Positions 1 to 9,188 of a stretch of DNA of 33,400 nt are shown in pieces; position 1 is the first letter of the stretch; every line of letters starts with the position of its first letter. This DNA comes from Sphingopyxis sp. KK2 (lineage in GTDB: Bacteria > Pseudomonadota > Alphaproteobacteria > Sphingomonadales > Sphingomonadaceae). The notes below the pieces were generated by a model. That model searched no databases. It was given only the letters and a program-made list of their open reading frames with translations, and was not told the origin of the DNA. The stretch covers positions 1 to 33,400 of the forward strand of contig NZ_LYVN01000033.1 in assembly GCF_001990265.1 (NCBI RefSeq), read 5' to 3'. The position numbers and the translations under genes are program-made.

Positions 1-1053
1 TTTGATGTTCGCCAGCTCGCCCGACTTGCCTGGTTCGGCGCAGGCGACCCGCCACACCGCCGACGCATCGTCGTTGCCCGTGAGCAGCTTGCCGCGCGTG
101 GCGAGGCGGTAGGTGCCGGGGGTGAGCTGGACGAGCTGGCGCGCGACCAGATTGGGCCGCTCCTCGTCCGACACGACGAGCAGGCGGTTGGCTTTCGGCC
201 CCTTTTCGATGTCCGAGCCATAGGCCGATTCGCGGATCAGGTGCCAGTCGATCGGCGGGTAGGGGCCTTCTTCCTCGAAGCGGCTGTTGTGGACGATCGA
301 CGCCCCGCCCTTCGTGCCGGGACCCGCGATGCTGCGCTCATAGGCGCGCGCTGCGTCGAAATCATGCTGGACCACCATCATCCCGATCAGCGTGCGATCG
401 AGCTGGTCATAGCTGGCGGGCAGGTCCTTGCGGATCGGCAGGATAACCTGTGCGAGCGGTGCCGCTTTCTGCTTGGACCCGATGTAATAGCTCAGGAAAT
501 TGGGCAGCCAGTCCGGGCTGGCGCGGAACAGGCGCACGAACTGCGGCTTCATCTCGGGCTCGGCGATCGCCTTGCCTAGGATCGGGAACAGCAGAGCCTG
601 CCCGCGCAACGACGTGCGCAGCGAGGCGTCGACATCAGTCATCGCCTGATCCATGCGGCCGCGCTTTACCGCGTCCTCGATCAGCCACAGGTTCGCGACA
701 TAGTCGCGGCGCGTCAGATAGGTCGCCGCGAGGATCGCCGGCCTGACCGGCTTGCCGGTGCGGGCGTTGTCGAGACCAATCATGCGATAGGCGCCCGCGA
801 GCGTCGGATTGCCGTCCAGCGCCTCGCGACTCAGCTTCGCGGCGGCGCCAATCTGCCGCGCGTCGCCGGTAGCATAGACAAGGTCGTTGGCGATCCGCGC
901 CTTCACGGTCGCATTGAACGGGTTGAGCGACAGCGCGCGTCCCGGGCTGTAATTCGCCATCACCGACGACGCGGTGAACAGCGTCACCAGCAGCCACACG
1001 ATCACCGCCGCAGCGATGTAGAGCATGGTATCGCGGCCCGGCAGGCGCGACAT
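1..1053 (-). CDS. Unknown membrane-anchored protein of the polysaccharide locus (partial)
   Basis: Not recognised. The reading frame opens at ATG 1053 (MSRLPGRDTMLYIAAAV) and runs open off the left edge, giving about 351 residues without a stop. A second in-frame ATG lies at 1026. Residues 10-32 form one hydrophobic helix (IAAAVIVWLLVTLFTASSV), so the protein is probably anchored in the inner membrane with the rest periplasmic. Residues about 35-200 are helix-rich with tandem Ala/Leu spacing suggestive of TPR-like repeats, though no clean TPR consensus is seen. The last visible part (PGTYRLATRGKL, then a Trp and a Cys) looks beta-rich. It starts 46 nt after the stop of the BY-kinase gene on the same strand and is probably cotranscribed with it, so a role in polymer export or chain-length control is inferred from context only. 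Confidence 0.75.
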   Translation of the reverse strand, partial: MSRLPGRDTMLYIAAAVIVWLLVTLFTASSVMANYSPGRALSLNPFNATVKARIANDLVYATGDARQIGAAAKLSREALDGNPTLAGAYRMIGLDNARTGKPVRPAILAATYLTRRDYVANLWLIEDAVKRGRMDQAMTDVDASLRTSLRGQALLFPILGKAIAEPEMKPQFVRLFRASPDWLPNFLSYYIGSKQKAAPLAQVILPIRKDLPASYDQLDRTLIGMMVVQHDFDAARAYERSIAGPGTKGGASIVHNSRFEEEGPYPPIDWHLIRESAYGSDIEKGPKANRLLVVSDEERPNLVARQLVQLTPGTYRLATRGKLLTGNDDASAVWRVACAEPGKSGELANIK

Positions 1054-1099
1054 CTGCCGCGCCGCCGTGCTCCCGATCTTCCTGCCCCCGACTGCGGCC

Positions 1100-3322
1100 T
1101 TATTCCCCCGGCTGCGCGTCGGCATAGCCATAACCATATTCATAACCATAGCCGTAATAGGCGCGCTTTTCGTCGAACTTGGTCAGCACCACGCCGAGCA
1201 GGGTCGCCCCGGCGCCGCGCAGGCGGGCCAGCGAGTAGCGGATCGCGTTGGTGCGCGCGCCTTCGGCTTCGACGCAATAGACGACGCCCTCGACCTTGCT
1301 GCCGAGCAGCGGCGAGTCGGCCAGACCCAGGACCGGCGGCGCGTCGAGCACGACATGCTGGTAATGCTTGCCCAGCGCCTCGACCAGGTCGGCAATCCGG
1401 TCGCTCGACAGCAGTTCGGCCGCGTTCGGCGGCATCGGGCCCGCGGTGATGAACGCCAGACCATCCTGCTCGTCATGATGGATCATCGACATGATGTCGT
1501 TGTTCCCCGACAGGAAGTTGCTGGTGCCCGCGCCATTGGCGACGCCCGCCAGGCGATGCACCGACGGCGAACGGAGGTCGCAGTCGACAACGATCGCGGT
1601 ACGGCCGATGCGGTGGAGCGACAGCGCCAGCGCATAGGAGGAGGTCGACTTGCCTTCGCCCTTGCGCGTCGACGTGCACATGAGCGACTTCGGCACACCC
1701 GTCGTGGTCGAGAAGCGCAGCGCGGTCTGGACCGACAGATAGGCTTCGGACTGCGACGACTTGCGGTCGCGCACCTCCTCGATCGCCAGTTCGTTGTCGG
1801 TGTCCGGGATGACCCCCAGAAGCGGCAGTTCGGTGACCTCCTGCGCTTCTGCCGGGTCGCGGACCGTGGTGTCGATCTGCGCGAGGATGATCGTCAGCAG
1901 CGCGGCGAGCGCGAGGCCGATGAGCAAGGCGGTGAACATGTTGTTGATCAGCCGCGGGCTCGACGGCGCGCCCGGACGCAGCGCGCGATCGACGATCGCG
2001 ACATTGTTCGTGCCGACGCCGCCGGCGATTCCGACTTCCTTGTAGCGCTGGAGCAGCCCGTCATAGAGCTCGCGATTGGTGTCGACCTCGCGCTGCAGGA
2101 TGCCGTACTGGACGCTGCGGCGGCGCTCGTCGACCAAGTTGGTGCGGGTTCCCGAAACGCGCGAACGCAGCTCTTCCTCGCGCGCCAGCGCGGCGGTGTA
2201 GGCGGCGCGGGCGGCTGCGACGCCCGACCCGCCGACCTGGTTCAGCTCGGTCGCGATCGCGCGGTCGATTTCCTTGATCTGGCGGTCGAGTGCCTGCGCC
2301 GGCGGATAGTCGGGCTGGAAGATGACCATCAGCTTGGCATATTCGGCCTGCAGGTCGGCCTTGCGCTGGCGAAGGCCGGCGACGCTGCCGCTGCCGCTGG
2401 CGACGGCGGAGGCCTGCCCGCTTGCGCCCTTCAGCGCGCCTTCGGCCGCGATGCGCTCGATCGTCGCCTTGTTCAGCGCGTCGTTGAGCGCGACAAGGTC
2501 GGTCGCGGTGATCGACCGTTCGACGGTCGGCGCCTTCGGGTCGCTGCTGTCCGACTGCGAGATGGTGAGGATGCCCTGCCGTTCGGCATAGGTCATCATC
2601 TCGCGTTCGGCCTCTTCCATCTTGGCCTTGGTCTGCTGGAGCTGGTCCTCGAGGAAGCGGCGGGCGTAGGACGCCGAATCATAGCGACGCTCGAGGTTGG
2701 CGGCGATGAAATTCTCCGCCCAGCTGTTGGCGATACGCGCCGACAGTTCGGGATCGGGGGTCGACACCGAAATATCGACCAGCGCCGATCCGACGACCGG
2801 CTTGACCTGAACCACGGAGCTCAGCTGGGCCGCTACGCTGCGCGTCGCGGAATCGAGTTCGGCCTTCGACATCACGCGCAGCGACGAGGGCGGCGCCTTG
2901 CCGCCGAACGCCGCGAGGAACGCCGGGTCGCGCGCCAGATTCAGGCTCTTCGCGACACGCTCGGCCTGCGAACGCGCGCGCAGCAGATTATATTGCGTCT
3001 GATAGAATTCCTGCTCGACGCGGCCGCCGCGCTCGGGCTCGACCCCGCTCATGTTGAGCACCTTGGACTCGGTCCGCGAAATCTCGATCCGCGCATTGGC
3101 GGTATAGATGCGCTGGGCGAGCATCGTATAGATCGCGCCGCCGATCAGACAGGCGATGATCGTACCGATGATCACCCATTTCCAGCGCAGCGCGACGCGC
3201 CAATATTGCAGGATCCACGGCATTGCCGTCGCGAAGCCACCGGCCTGCCGCGCGGGATCGCCATCGGCGGTCTGGCTGGCCGGGATCGGCAAGATCGGGG
3301 TCTTGGGAATTGCGTCAGTCAT
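1100..3322 (-). CDS. Polysaccharide co-polymerase fused to BY-type tyrosine autokinase (Wzc/GumC/ExoP family)
   Basis: 740 residues, a usual length for fused Wzc-type proteins. An N-terminal Wzz-like part begins with a membrane helix near residues 48-68 (WVIIGTIIACLIGGAIYTML) and continues with a long coiled-coil periplasmic region to about residue 420. A second membrane helix lies near 460-480 (MFTALLIGLALAALLTIIL). The cytoplasmic kinase follows: Walker A near residue 552 (KGEGKST), a VVDCDLRSPS segment just after it (Walker A') and LDAPPVLGLAD (Walker B) near residue 659. The tail is a tyrosine cluster (YYGYGYEYGYGY), the usual autophosphorylation site. The protein controls chain length and export of the polymer together with the Wza-like lipoprotein encoded 26 nt upstream. 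Proteins of this family cycle between phosphorylated and dephosphorylated states; no partner phosphatase is visible here. The family call is secure; the polymer it handles is unknown. Confidence 0.95.
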   Translation of the reverse strand: MTDAIPKTPILPIPASQTADGDPARQAGGFATAMPWILQYWRVALRWKWVIIGTIIACLIGGAIYTMLAQRIYTANARIEISRTESKVLNMSGVEPERGGRVEQEFYQTQYNLLRARSQAERVAKSLNLARDPAFLAAFGGKAPPSSLRVMSKAELDSATRSVAAQLSSVVQVKPVVGSALVDISVSTPDPELSARIANSWAENFIAANLERRYDSASYARRFLEDQLQQTKAKMEEAEREMMTYAERQGILTISQSDSSDPKAPTVERSITATDLVALNDALNKATIERIAAEGALKGASGQASAVASGSGSVAGLRQRKADLQAEYAKLMVIFQPDYPPAQALDRQIKEIDRAIATELNQVGGSGVAAARAAYTAALAREEELRSRVSGTRTNLVDERRRSVQYGILQREVDTNRELYDGLLQRYKEVGIAGGVGTNNVAIVDRALRPGAPSSPRLINNMFTALLIGLALAALLTIILAQIDTTVRDPAEAQEVTELPLLGVIPDTDNELAIEEVRDRKSSQSEAYLSVQTALRFSTTTGVPKSLMCTSTRKGEGKSTSSYALALSLHRIGRTAIVVDCDLRSPSVHRLAGVANGAGTSNFLSGNNDIMSMIHHDEQDGLAFITAGPMPPNAAELLSSDRIADLVEALGKHYQHVVLDAPPVLGLADSPLLGSKVEGVVYCVEAEGARTNAIRYSLARLRGAGATLLGVVLTKFDEKRAYYGYGYEYGYGYADAQPGE

Positions 3323-3348
3323 GGAACGAGTCGAACTTCCTGCAAATC

Positions 3349-4059
3349 TTAATTGATGAGCGCAACGATCGGCGAGACCAGCAGCGGCGTGGTCGCCAGG
3401 ATATCCTTGAACAGGCGGCGGCCAGGCGAGTCGCCGACCACGACGACGTCGTTGGCAAAGACTTCGGGATCGTCATAGACGCCCGTGCGGATGGACTTGA
3501 GGTTATAGAGCGCCGCCATCCGCTGGCCGCCGACCGTGCGGAAAATCACGACATCGTCGAGCTTGGCATATTCGGTCGTCCCTTTGGCGAGCGCCACAGC
3601 GCGGAGCAGCGACATCTTGCCGACCACTGGATACAGGCCCGGCTGCGCCACCTGGCCCTCGACCGTCAGGACCTGACTGACCGATTCGGTGACATTGACG
3701 CTGACATCCGGGCGACGGACGAAACGCGCCAGCCTTTGCTCGATCGCGTCGGCGAGTTCGGCGCTGGTCTGGTTCGATGCCTTGATCTGGCCGACCAGTG
3801 GCAACGAGATCATGCCCGCAGCGTCGGTCTGCACCAGTTTGCTGAGTTCGGGAACGCCATAGACGTCGACGCTCAGTCGATCGAAGGGGCCGATCAGATA
3901 GGGACGCGTGTCGCCGACCAGGTCAGCGCCGCTCGGCGCAGGCAGCGAATTGCCGTCGAACACCTGGAGCGTCGGCGTGCTCACGAGCTGCGGGGTACCG
4001 CCGCAACCGGCCAAAAGGCAGGCGGCGGTCAGGCTAGCGATAGCCAAACGAAAGTTCAC
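3349..4059 (-). CDS. Polysaccharide export lipoprotein (Wza/BexD/GumB-like)
   Basis: 236 residues. It has a lipoprotein signal (MNFRLAIASLTAACLLAGC, lipid-modified Cys19). The Poly_export domain starts near residue 53 (YLIGPFDRLSVDVYGVPEL), and one SLBB-type segment follows near 130-175 (VLTVEGQVAQPGLYPVVG). It is much shorter than E. coli Wza (about 379 residues) and carries fewer SLBB repeats, which is common for GumB/BexD-like versions. It should form the outer-membrane exit channel for the polymer and pair with the Wzc-like protein encoded directly downstream. The start is GTG at 4059, preceded by GGGAAG about 8 nt upstream. The gap to the ligase-like gene (4060-4163) holds a short A-rich run and a GCCGG/CCGGC inverted repeat; I see no terminator or promoter that I would defend there. 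Confidence 0.93.
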   Translation of the reverse strand: MNFRLAIASLTAACLLAGCGGTPQLVSTPTLQVFDGNSLPAPSGADLVGDTRPYLIGPFDRLSVDVYGVPELSKLVQTDAAGMISLPLVGQIKASNQTSAELADAIEQRLARFVRRPDVSVNVTESVSQVLTVEGQVAQPGLYPVVGKMSLLRAVALAKGTTEYAKLDDVVIFRTVGGQRMAALYNLKSIRTGVYDDPEVFANDVVVVGDSPGRRLFKDILATTPLLVSPIVALIN

Positions 4060-4163
4060 CGAAACATCTTCCCTTTTTTTATCTGCCGGCTTCAGAGGGA
4101 CTAGCCCGCTCGCCCGGCAAAGGAAACCGCAAAATCAAACCTATGTCCCAGCGCAAGGCCGGC

Positions 4164-5570
4164 TCAGCGGAAGCCCGTCGACGTGCGCTGCCCCTTGCGC
4201 CGGGCGCTCGGGACGTCGGGGCGGCGATAGATAAGCACCGTCGCGAGCGTCGCCATCGCCGCCAGCGCCGGCGTGCGCAGCGGATAATCGACAAGGCTGG
4301 CGCCCGCAAAGATCGCGAGCATCATAATCGAGACCAGGAGGCCGATCCGGTCGGTCGGCGCCGATTGTTCGTGTCGCCAGCCGCTCCGGATGCCGCGCCA
4401 AGCGATCAGCACCCAAGCGATCAGCAGCGCAAGCGCCGGCAAACCGCCGTCGATCAACAACTCAAGATAGTCGTTATGGGCGTGGTTGAGATATTGCAGC
4501 GACAGCAGATTGACCGGCTCGACAATCTTGTACGCCGCCTCGAAGCTGCCGAAACCGCCGCCGAACGGCGCATAGTTCCAGATCATCGCGTTGAGCGTCG
4601 GCAGCACCGCGAACCGCAGGTCGGCGACGACATCGCCCCGATCGAGACGGTCCATGAAGCCCGAGCCGAAGAGCAGCATGGCGGCGGCCCCGGCAAGCGT
4701 CCCGACGATCGATGCGATCAGCGTAATCTGCACGATCTTCGCTGCGGATTCGGTTCCGACCGACGCCGAACGCATCCGATACAGCAGGGCGCTGGTCGCG
4801 AGGAAGCTGACCCCGCCGATCGCCAGCCCGGCGCGCGACCCGGTGGCCATGATCGCGAGCATTATCGCAACCCCACCCAGCACCCCGAGCAGCGTCGCGG
4901 CGTGACTGCCGGCGCGGTCGTTGCGGCCGTGGAGAAACCAGAGCAACAGCGGCCAGTAGAGCGCCAGGAACACGGCATGATGGTTGCGATTGGCAAAGAA
5001 GCCGACAGCCGCGCCAGTGTTGGTGATGCGGTGGAAATAGGGTGCGCCTTCGCCGCCGAGCAGTTGCAGCACGCCGAACACTGCCGCGACGCCGAGGAAG
5101 GCGAGCAAGCGGAGCGGCAATTGGCGCAGATCGGGGTCGGAAGTTCGGCCGACGATCAGCACCACCGCAAGCGGCACCAGCAAGTCAAGCAGCGAATGGA
5201 TCGCGCGGCCCGGCGACAGCGCCAGCGGACGCCAGCCGATCTCGACCCCGGCGGCGGTCATCCGCGCTGCAAGTTCGCCATGACCGGGCAGCGCCGACCA
5301 AAGGCCAGCGGGCAGGGGAATCAGCTGGATGAGCATCCACGCCGCCGCCGCGCCAATAAGCAGCAACAGGGGGCGGCTACGCTGGAGGCGGTCGCGCCCA
5401 TATTCGTCGCGCCAATAGGGAAGGGCTATCGCGATCGCCACGATGGCGAGCGTGCGCACGACCACCAGCCCGCCGCTATCGACCCGTGCGGAGCCGCCGA
5501 ACAGCAGGATTGCGATAAGGAAAATCGCCAGAAACCAGCGATCGAACAGAGACTCCCGGGAACGCGACAT
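4164..5570 (-). CDS. O-antigen ligase/polymerase-like membrane protein (Wzy/WaaL superfamily)
   Basis: 468 residues and very hydrophobic, with about ten or more predicted membrane helices. The first begins near residue 12 (WFLAIFLIAILLFGG). The family signature for the large periplasmic loop is visible as FFANRNHHAVFLALYWPLLLW near residues 185-205. Nearer the end are the GGGFGSFEAAY and HNDYLELLIDGG segments typical of Wzy_C proteins that polymerise repeat units or ligate polymer to a carrier. Sequence alone does not tell polymerase from ligase; its place between sugar-donor genes and wza/wzc favours a polymerase of the exported polysaccharide. It starts 69 nt after the stop of the dehydrogenase gene and is transcribed with it. 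Confidence 0.9.
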   Translation of the reverse strand: MSRSRESLFDRWFLAIFLIAILLFGGSARVDSGGLVVVRTLAIVAIAIALPYWRDEYGRDRLQRSRPLLLLIGAAAAWMLIQLIPLPAGLWSALPGHGELAARMTAAGVEIGWRPLALSPGRAIHSLLDLLVPLAVVLIVGRTSDPDLRQLPLRLLAFLGVAAVFGVLQLLGGEGAPYFHRITNTGAAVGFFANRNHHAVFLALYWPLLLWFLHGRNDRAGSHAATLLGVLGGVAIMLAIMATGSRAGLAIGGVSFLATSALLYRMRSASVGTESAAKIVQITLIASIVGTLAGAAAMLLFGSGFMDRLDRGDVVADLRFAVLPTLNAMIWNYAPFGGGFGSFEAAYKIVEPVNLLSLQYLNHAHNDYLELLIDGGLPALALLIAWVLIAWRGIRSGWRHEQSAPTDRIGLLVSIMMLAIFAGASLVDYPLRTPALAAMATLATVLIYRRPDVPSARRKGQRTSTGFR

Positions 5571-5639
5571 TCATTCTTCCATTATTTTCGTTGCCCGGGG
5601 CTTTAAGCAGGAAATACGACGAACGCCACCCCTGTAGGG

Positions 5640-6908
5640 TCAAATCGACCAGTAACGCAGAGGCGTAACGGTATCATCGTATTCGGGATTCCACATATGT
5701 TTGAGGTCGGCAACGAGTCCGTCGGGGCGGAGTATCGCGGCCAGATCGGCGTATTTGAGCGCACGGAAACCGTCGTGCCGTACCGCGCCGACGACGCAGT
5801 CATAGGTCGGCGTTTCGGGCATCGGTGCCAGATCGAGGCCATATTCGTGCCGCGCTTCGGCAGGGTCGGCGTGCGGGTCGTGGACCGCGACCGCATGCCC
5901 ATGCCTACGCAGCGCCTCGACCAGATCGATGACCTTGCTGTTGCGCAGGTCGGGAACATTTTCCTTGAAGGTCAGCCCCAGCACGAGGATCGCGGCGCCC
6001 GGCTTGCCGAGCGCGGCGTCGATGCCGTCGGCCATCCACTGCGCCATACCGTCATTGGTCGCGCGACCCGACAGCACGACCTGCGGGTCGATACCCAATT
6101 CCTGCGCGCGGTGGCTGAGATAATAGGGGTCGACCCCGATGCAGTGGCCGCCGACAAGACCCGGCTCAAAGGGCAGGAAATTCCATTTGGTTCGCGCCGC
6201 GTCGAGCACGTCCCATACCGAAATATCGAGCGCCGAGAAAATCTTGGTCACTTCGTTCATGAAGGCGATGTTGATGTCGCGCTGCGCATTCTCGATCACC
6301 TTGGCGGCCTCGGCGGCACGGATCGAGCGGGCGCGGAACACGCCGCCGCTCGTCACCTTGCCATAGACGGTGGCGAGCAACTCGGTGACCGCCTCATTCT
6401 CGCCCGCCAGCACCTTCATGATCTTGTCGACCGTGTGCTCGCGGTCGCCCGGGTTGATGCGCTCGGGCGAATAGCCGAGAAAGAAGTCGCGGCCGCGCGT
6501 CAGGCCCGACAACTGTTCGATCATCGGCCCGCAGATATCCTCGGTAACGCCGGGATAGACCGTGCTTTCATAGACGATCGTCGGGGTCTTGGCCGGATCG
6601 AGCAGCGCCGCAACGGTGCGCGTCGCGCTGCGTACCGGCGACAGGTCGGGACGATTGTCCGCGTCGATCGGGGTAGGCACGGTGACGATATACAGGTCGG
6701 CGCCGCGACCATCGGCGGCATCGCTGGTCAGCGCCAGCGTGCTTGCGCCGAGCGCCGCGGCTTCGACCTCGCCGGTGCGATCATGTCCGTCCTTCAACTC
6801 GGCGATACGCCCGACATTGCTGTCGAGCCCGATTGTAACAAAATGTTTCGCAAGCTGGACCGCGAGCGGCAGCCCGACATAACCCAGCCCGACGACGACG
6901 ATTTTCAT
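5640..6908 (-). CDS. tviB: UDP-N-acetyl-D-hexosamine 6-dehydrogenase (TviB/VipA/WbpA type)
   Basis: 422 residues, normal for the family. It opens with the NAD-binding motif VVVGLGYVGLPLAVQLAK. The middle carries GYSPERINPGD and the catalytic-cysteine motif GGHCIGVDPYYL, followed by SHRAQELG, a form typical of the TviB/WbpA branch rather than of UDP-glucose dehydrogenase. The C-terminal domain contains LGLTFKENVPDLRNSK. The enzyme oxidises C6 of UDP-GlcNAc (or UDP-GalNAc) to the uronic acid, using two NAD+. With the 4-epimerase encoded just upstream it could supply UDP-GlcNAcA and UDP-GalNAcA for the polymer. The start at 6908 (MKIVVVGLG) is preceded by AAGGA about 11 nt away. Dehydrogenase assignment is firm; acetamido-sugar specificity is inferred from motif resemblance. 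Confidence 0.9.
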   Translation of the reverse strand: MKIVVVGLGYVGLPLAVQLAKHFVTIGLDSNVGRIAELKDGHDRTGEVEAAALGASTLALTSDAADGRGADLYIVTVPTPIDADNRPDLSPVRSATRTVAALLDPAKTPTIVYESTVYPGVTEDICGPMIEQLSGLTRGRDFFLGYSPERINPGDREHTVDKIMKVLAGENEAVTELLATVYGKVTSGGVFRARSIRAAEAAKVIENAQRDINIAFMNEVTKIFSALDISVWDVLDAARTKWNFLPFEPGLVGGHCIGVDPYYLSHRAQELGIDPQVVLSGRATNDGMAQWMADGIDAALGKPGAAILVLGLTFKENVPDLRNSKVIDLVEALRRHGHAVAVHDPHADPAEARHEYGLDLAPMPETPTYDCVVGAVRHDGFRALKYADLAAILRPDGLVADLKHMWNPEYDDTVTPLRYWSI

Positions 6909-6940
6909 GTCTATTCTGTTCCTTGGGAGAGGGGCAGGCG

Positions 6941-7936
6941 TCAGAGGCCGTGGTAATCGCGATACCAGTTCACAAAGTTCGGGATGCCGACGTCGATCGG
7001 CGTCGTCGGTTCATAACCGAGGTCGCCCGAAATCGCGCTGATGTCGGCATAGGTTTCGGGAACGTCGCCGGGCTGCAGCGGCGCCATCTGCTTGATCGCT
7101 TCGCGGCCGCACGCTTCCTCGATCAGCGAAATCATCCGCGTCAGCTCTTCGGACCGGTTATTGCCGATGTTATAGAGCCGGTGAGGTGCGACGCTGCCGC
7201 CCGCTTTCAGTTCGCCATCGTCGGACGGCGGATTGGCTATGCACGCCGCGACGCCCGACACGATATCGTCGATATAGGTAAAGTCGCGGCGCATCGCGCC
7301 GGCGTTGAACACCTGGATCGGCGTGCCCTTGAAAATCGCCTTGGTGAAAATCCACATCGCCATGTCGGGCCGGCCCCAGGGGCCATAGACGGTGAAGAAG
7401 CGCAGCCCCGTCAGCGGAATGCGATAGAGATGCGCGTAGGTCTCGCTCATCAACTCGTCGGCCTTCTTGGTCGCGGCATAGAGCGACATCGGATGGTCGA
7501 CGCGGTCCTCGACGCGGAAGGGCAGGGTCTTGTTGCCGCCATAGACCGACGAAGACGAGGCATAGACCATCGGCACCTGCCGCTCGCGCGCAACTTCGAG
7601 CAAATTGAGGTGGCCGACGAGGTTCGACTGGACATAGGCGCGCGGGTTGTCGATCGAATAGCGAACCCCCGCCTGCGCCCCCAGATGCGCGATATCGGCG
7701 AATTTCAGGTCGACGAGTGCGGCGTCGAGCGCATTCGCATCCGCGAAATCGGCCTGGCGAAAGGTGAAGAGATCGCCATACTCTTCCGACAGCCTGGCAA
7801 GGCGCGCGCGCTTCAGCGCCGGGTCGTAATAATCATTGACGATATCGATCCCGATCACCGCCCGTCCTTCGCCCATCAGGCGCCGGGCGAGGTGGAAACC
7901 GATGAAACCGGCGGCGCCGGTGATGAGCACGGTCAA
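6941..7936 (-). CDS. Nucleotide-sugar 4-epimerase, UDP-glucuronate-4-epimerase type (extended SDR)
   Basis: 331 residues from a TTG start at 7936 (TVLITGAAGFIGFHLARRL). That start has AGGAG seven nt upstream (7944-7948 on the plus strand), so I prefer it to the upstream in-frame ATG at 7972, which lacks such a site. The NAD-binding GxxGxxG is GAAGFIG. The active site has SSSSVYGG and YAATKK (Tyr and Lys of YxxxK). GVRYSIDNPRAYVQSNLVG and RFFTVYGPWGRPDMA are characteristic of UDP-GlcA 4-epimerases (LspL, Cap1J). It interconverts gluco and galacto forms of a UDP-uronic acid. It is the first gene of the minus-strand arm and lies 32 nt upstream of the dehydrogenase. The neighbouring enzyme makes N-acetylated uronic acids, so UDP-GlcNAcA is an alternative substrate. 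Confidence 0.9.
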   Translation of the reverse strand: MTVLITGAAGFIGFHLARRLMGEGRAVIGIDIVNDYYDPALKRARLARLSEEYGDLFTFRQADFADANALDAALVDLKFADIAHLGAQAGVRYSIDNPRAYVQSNLVGHLNLLEVARERQVPMVYASSSSVYGGNKTLPFRVEDRVDHPMSLYAATKKADELMSETYAHLYRIPLTGLRFFTVYGPWGRPDMAMWIFTKAIFKGTPIQVFNAGAMRRDFTYIDDIVSGVAACIANPPSDDGELKAGGSVAPHRLYNIGNNRSEELTRMISLIEEACGREAIKQMAPLQPGDVPETYADISAISGDLGYEPTTPIDVGIPNFVNWYRDYHGL

Positions 7937-7961
7937 ACCCTGTCTCCTGTTGTCGAGCGTC

Positions 7962-7990
7962 GCGATAGCCATGCTGGTGCATTGCAACAA
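7962..7990 (-). promoter_or_regulatory. Candidate promoter for the minus-strand polysaccharide arm
   Basis: On the minus strand TTGTTG (7985-7990) and TATCGC (7962-7967) are separated by exactly 17 nt, a sigma-70-like arrangement. Initiation would fall near 7955, just before the AGGAG and TTG start of the epimerase gene. The match is partial, so this is a proposal. The rest of the divergent gap (to 8117) holds a TTGACT at 8024-8029 facing the other arm, without a convincing partner -10. Confidence 0.3.
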
Positions 7991-8117
7991 GGGCGAAGTT
8001 TGGCGCGGGCGCGAACAGCCCGGTTGACTTCGCGGGCTAGGCGCGGAAAGGGAAGCACCGCTCAACAAGCCGGATTCCACCGGCCTCCACCCTCTCCCCA
8101 GAACGAGGAACAAGCGC

Positions 8118-9188
8118 TTGGCTGAACAGGAAAAAATCGCCCTTGTCACCGGAATTACCGGACAAGACGGCGCCTATCTCGCGCGGCTGCTGCTAGAGAA
8201 GGGCTATATCGTCCATGGCCTCAAGCGCCGCTCGTCCTCGTTCAATACCAGCCGGATCGAGGATATCTATCAGGATCCGCATGTCGAAAACTCGCGGTTC
8301 CATCTCCATTATGGCGACCTGACCGACAGCACCAACCTGATCCGCATCGTGCAGGAAACCAAGCCGACCGAGATCTACAACCTCGCGGCGCAGAGCCATG
8401 TGCAGGTGAGTTTCGAGACCCCCGAATATACCGCGAACAGCGACGCGATCGGGACGCTGCGCCTGCTCGAGGCGATGCGCATCCTCGGCATGGAAAAGAC
8501 CTGCCGCTTCTATCAGGCATCGACCTCCGAGCTCTACGGCCTCGTCCAGGAAGTGCCGCAGCGCGAAACCACGCCCTTCTATCCGCGCAGCCCCTATGCA
8601 GCGGCGAAGCTCTACGCCTATTGGATCGTGATCAATTACCGCGAAGCCTATGGCATGCACGCCTCGAACGGCATATTGTTCAACCATGAAAGCCCGCTGC
8701 GCGGCGAAACCTTCGTGACGCGCAAGATCACCCGCGCCGCCGCGGCGATCAGTCTCGGGCTGCAGGACAAGCTCTATCTCGGCAATCTCGACGCCAAGCG
8801 CGACTGGGGCCATGCGCGCGAATATGTCCGCGGCATGTGGCTGATGATGCAGCAGGACGAACCCGACGACTATGTCCTTGCGACCGGCGAAACCACCCCG
8901 GTGCGTGACTTTGTCCAATGGGCGTTCGAGGATGTCGGCATCACGCTCGAATGGAGGGGCGAGGGCGTCGACGAAAAGGGCCATTGCACCAGGACCGGCA
9001 CCTGTCTGGTCGAGGTCGATCCGCGCTATTTCCGCCCGACCGAAGTCGATCTTTTGATCGGCGACCCGTCGAAGGCGCATCAGAAGCTCGGCTGGCGCCA
9101 CGAAACCTCGGTGCGCGAACTCTGCCGCGAGATGGTCGCCGCCGACCTGGCAGAATATAAGGCCGGCACGACCCCGTCGCATGGCTGA
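8118..9188 (+). CDS. gmd: GDP-mannose 4,6-dehydratase
   Basis: 356 residues, close to the usual 345-375. Family motifs are complete: NADP-binding [20 protein letters not shown] at the N-terminus, [17 protein letters not shown], the active-site TSELYG, YAAAK of YxxxK ([13 protein letters not shown]), and [19 protein letters not shown]. It converts GDP-D-mannose to GDP-4-keto-6-deoxy-D-mannose, the precursor of GDP-L-fucose and related sugars. The start is TTG at 8118, supported by GAGGAA seven nt upstream. It is the first gene of the plus-strand arm, and its last 8 nt overlap the GDP-fucose synthase gene, so the two are translationally coupled and work in sequence. Confidence 0.97.
   Translation: MAEQEKIALVTGITGQDGAYLARLLLEKGYIVHGLKRRSSSFNTSRIEDIYQDPHVENSRFHLHYGDLTDSTNLIRIVQETKPTEIYNLAAQSHVQVSFETPEYTANSDAIGTLRLLEAMRILGMEKTCRFYQASTSELYGLVQEVPQRETTPFYPRSPYAAAKLYAYWIVINYREAYGMHASNGILFNHESPLRGETFVTRKITRAAAAISLGLQDKLYLGNLDAKRDWGHAREYVRGMWLMMQQDEPDDYVLATGETTPVRDFVQWAFEDVGITLEWRGEGVDEKGHCTRTGTCLVEVDPRYFRPTEVDLLIGDPSKAHQKLGWRHETSVRELCREMVAADLAEYKAGTTPSHG

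Noticed and set aside
1025..3352. A plus-strand open frame of 775 codons opposite the wzc-like gene
   Set aside because: Same composition effect; the minus-strand frame has complete Wzz and BY-kinase motifs.
4079..4125. GCCGG/CCGGC inverted repeat near a run of A or T as a terminator between ligase and wza genes
   Set aside because: On the minus strand the stem is followed by A residues, and on the plus strand there is no gene to terminate.
7937..8149. Longer N-termini for the epimerase gene (starts at 7972 or 8149)
   Set aside because: They would overlap gmd or precede the likely transcription start, while TTG 7936 has AGGAG at ideal distance and begins exactly at the SDR first strand.
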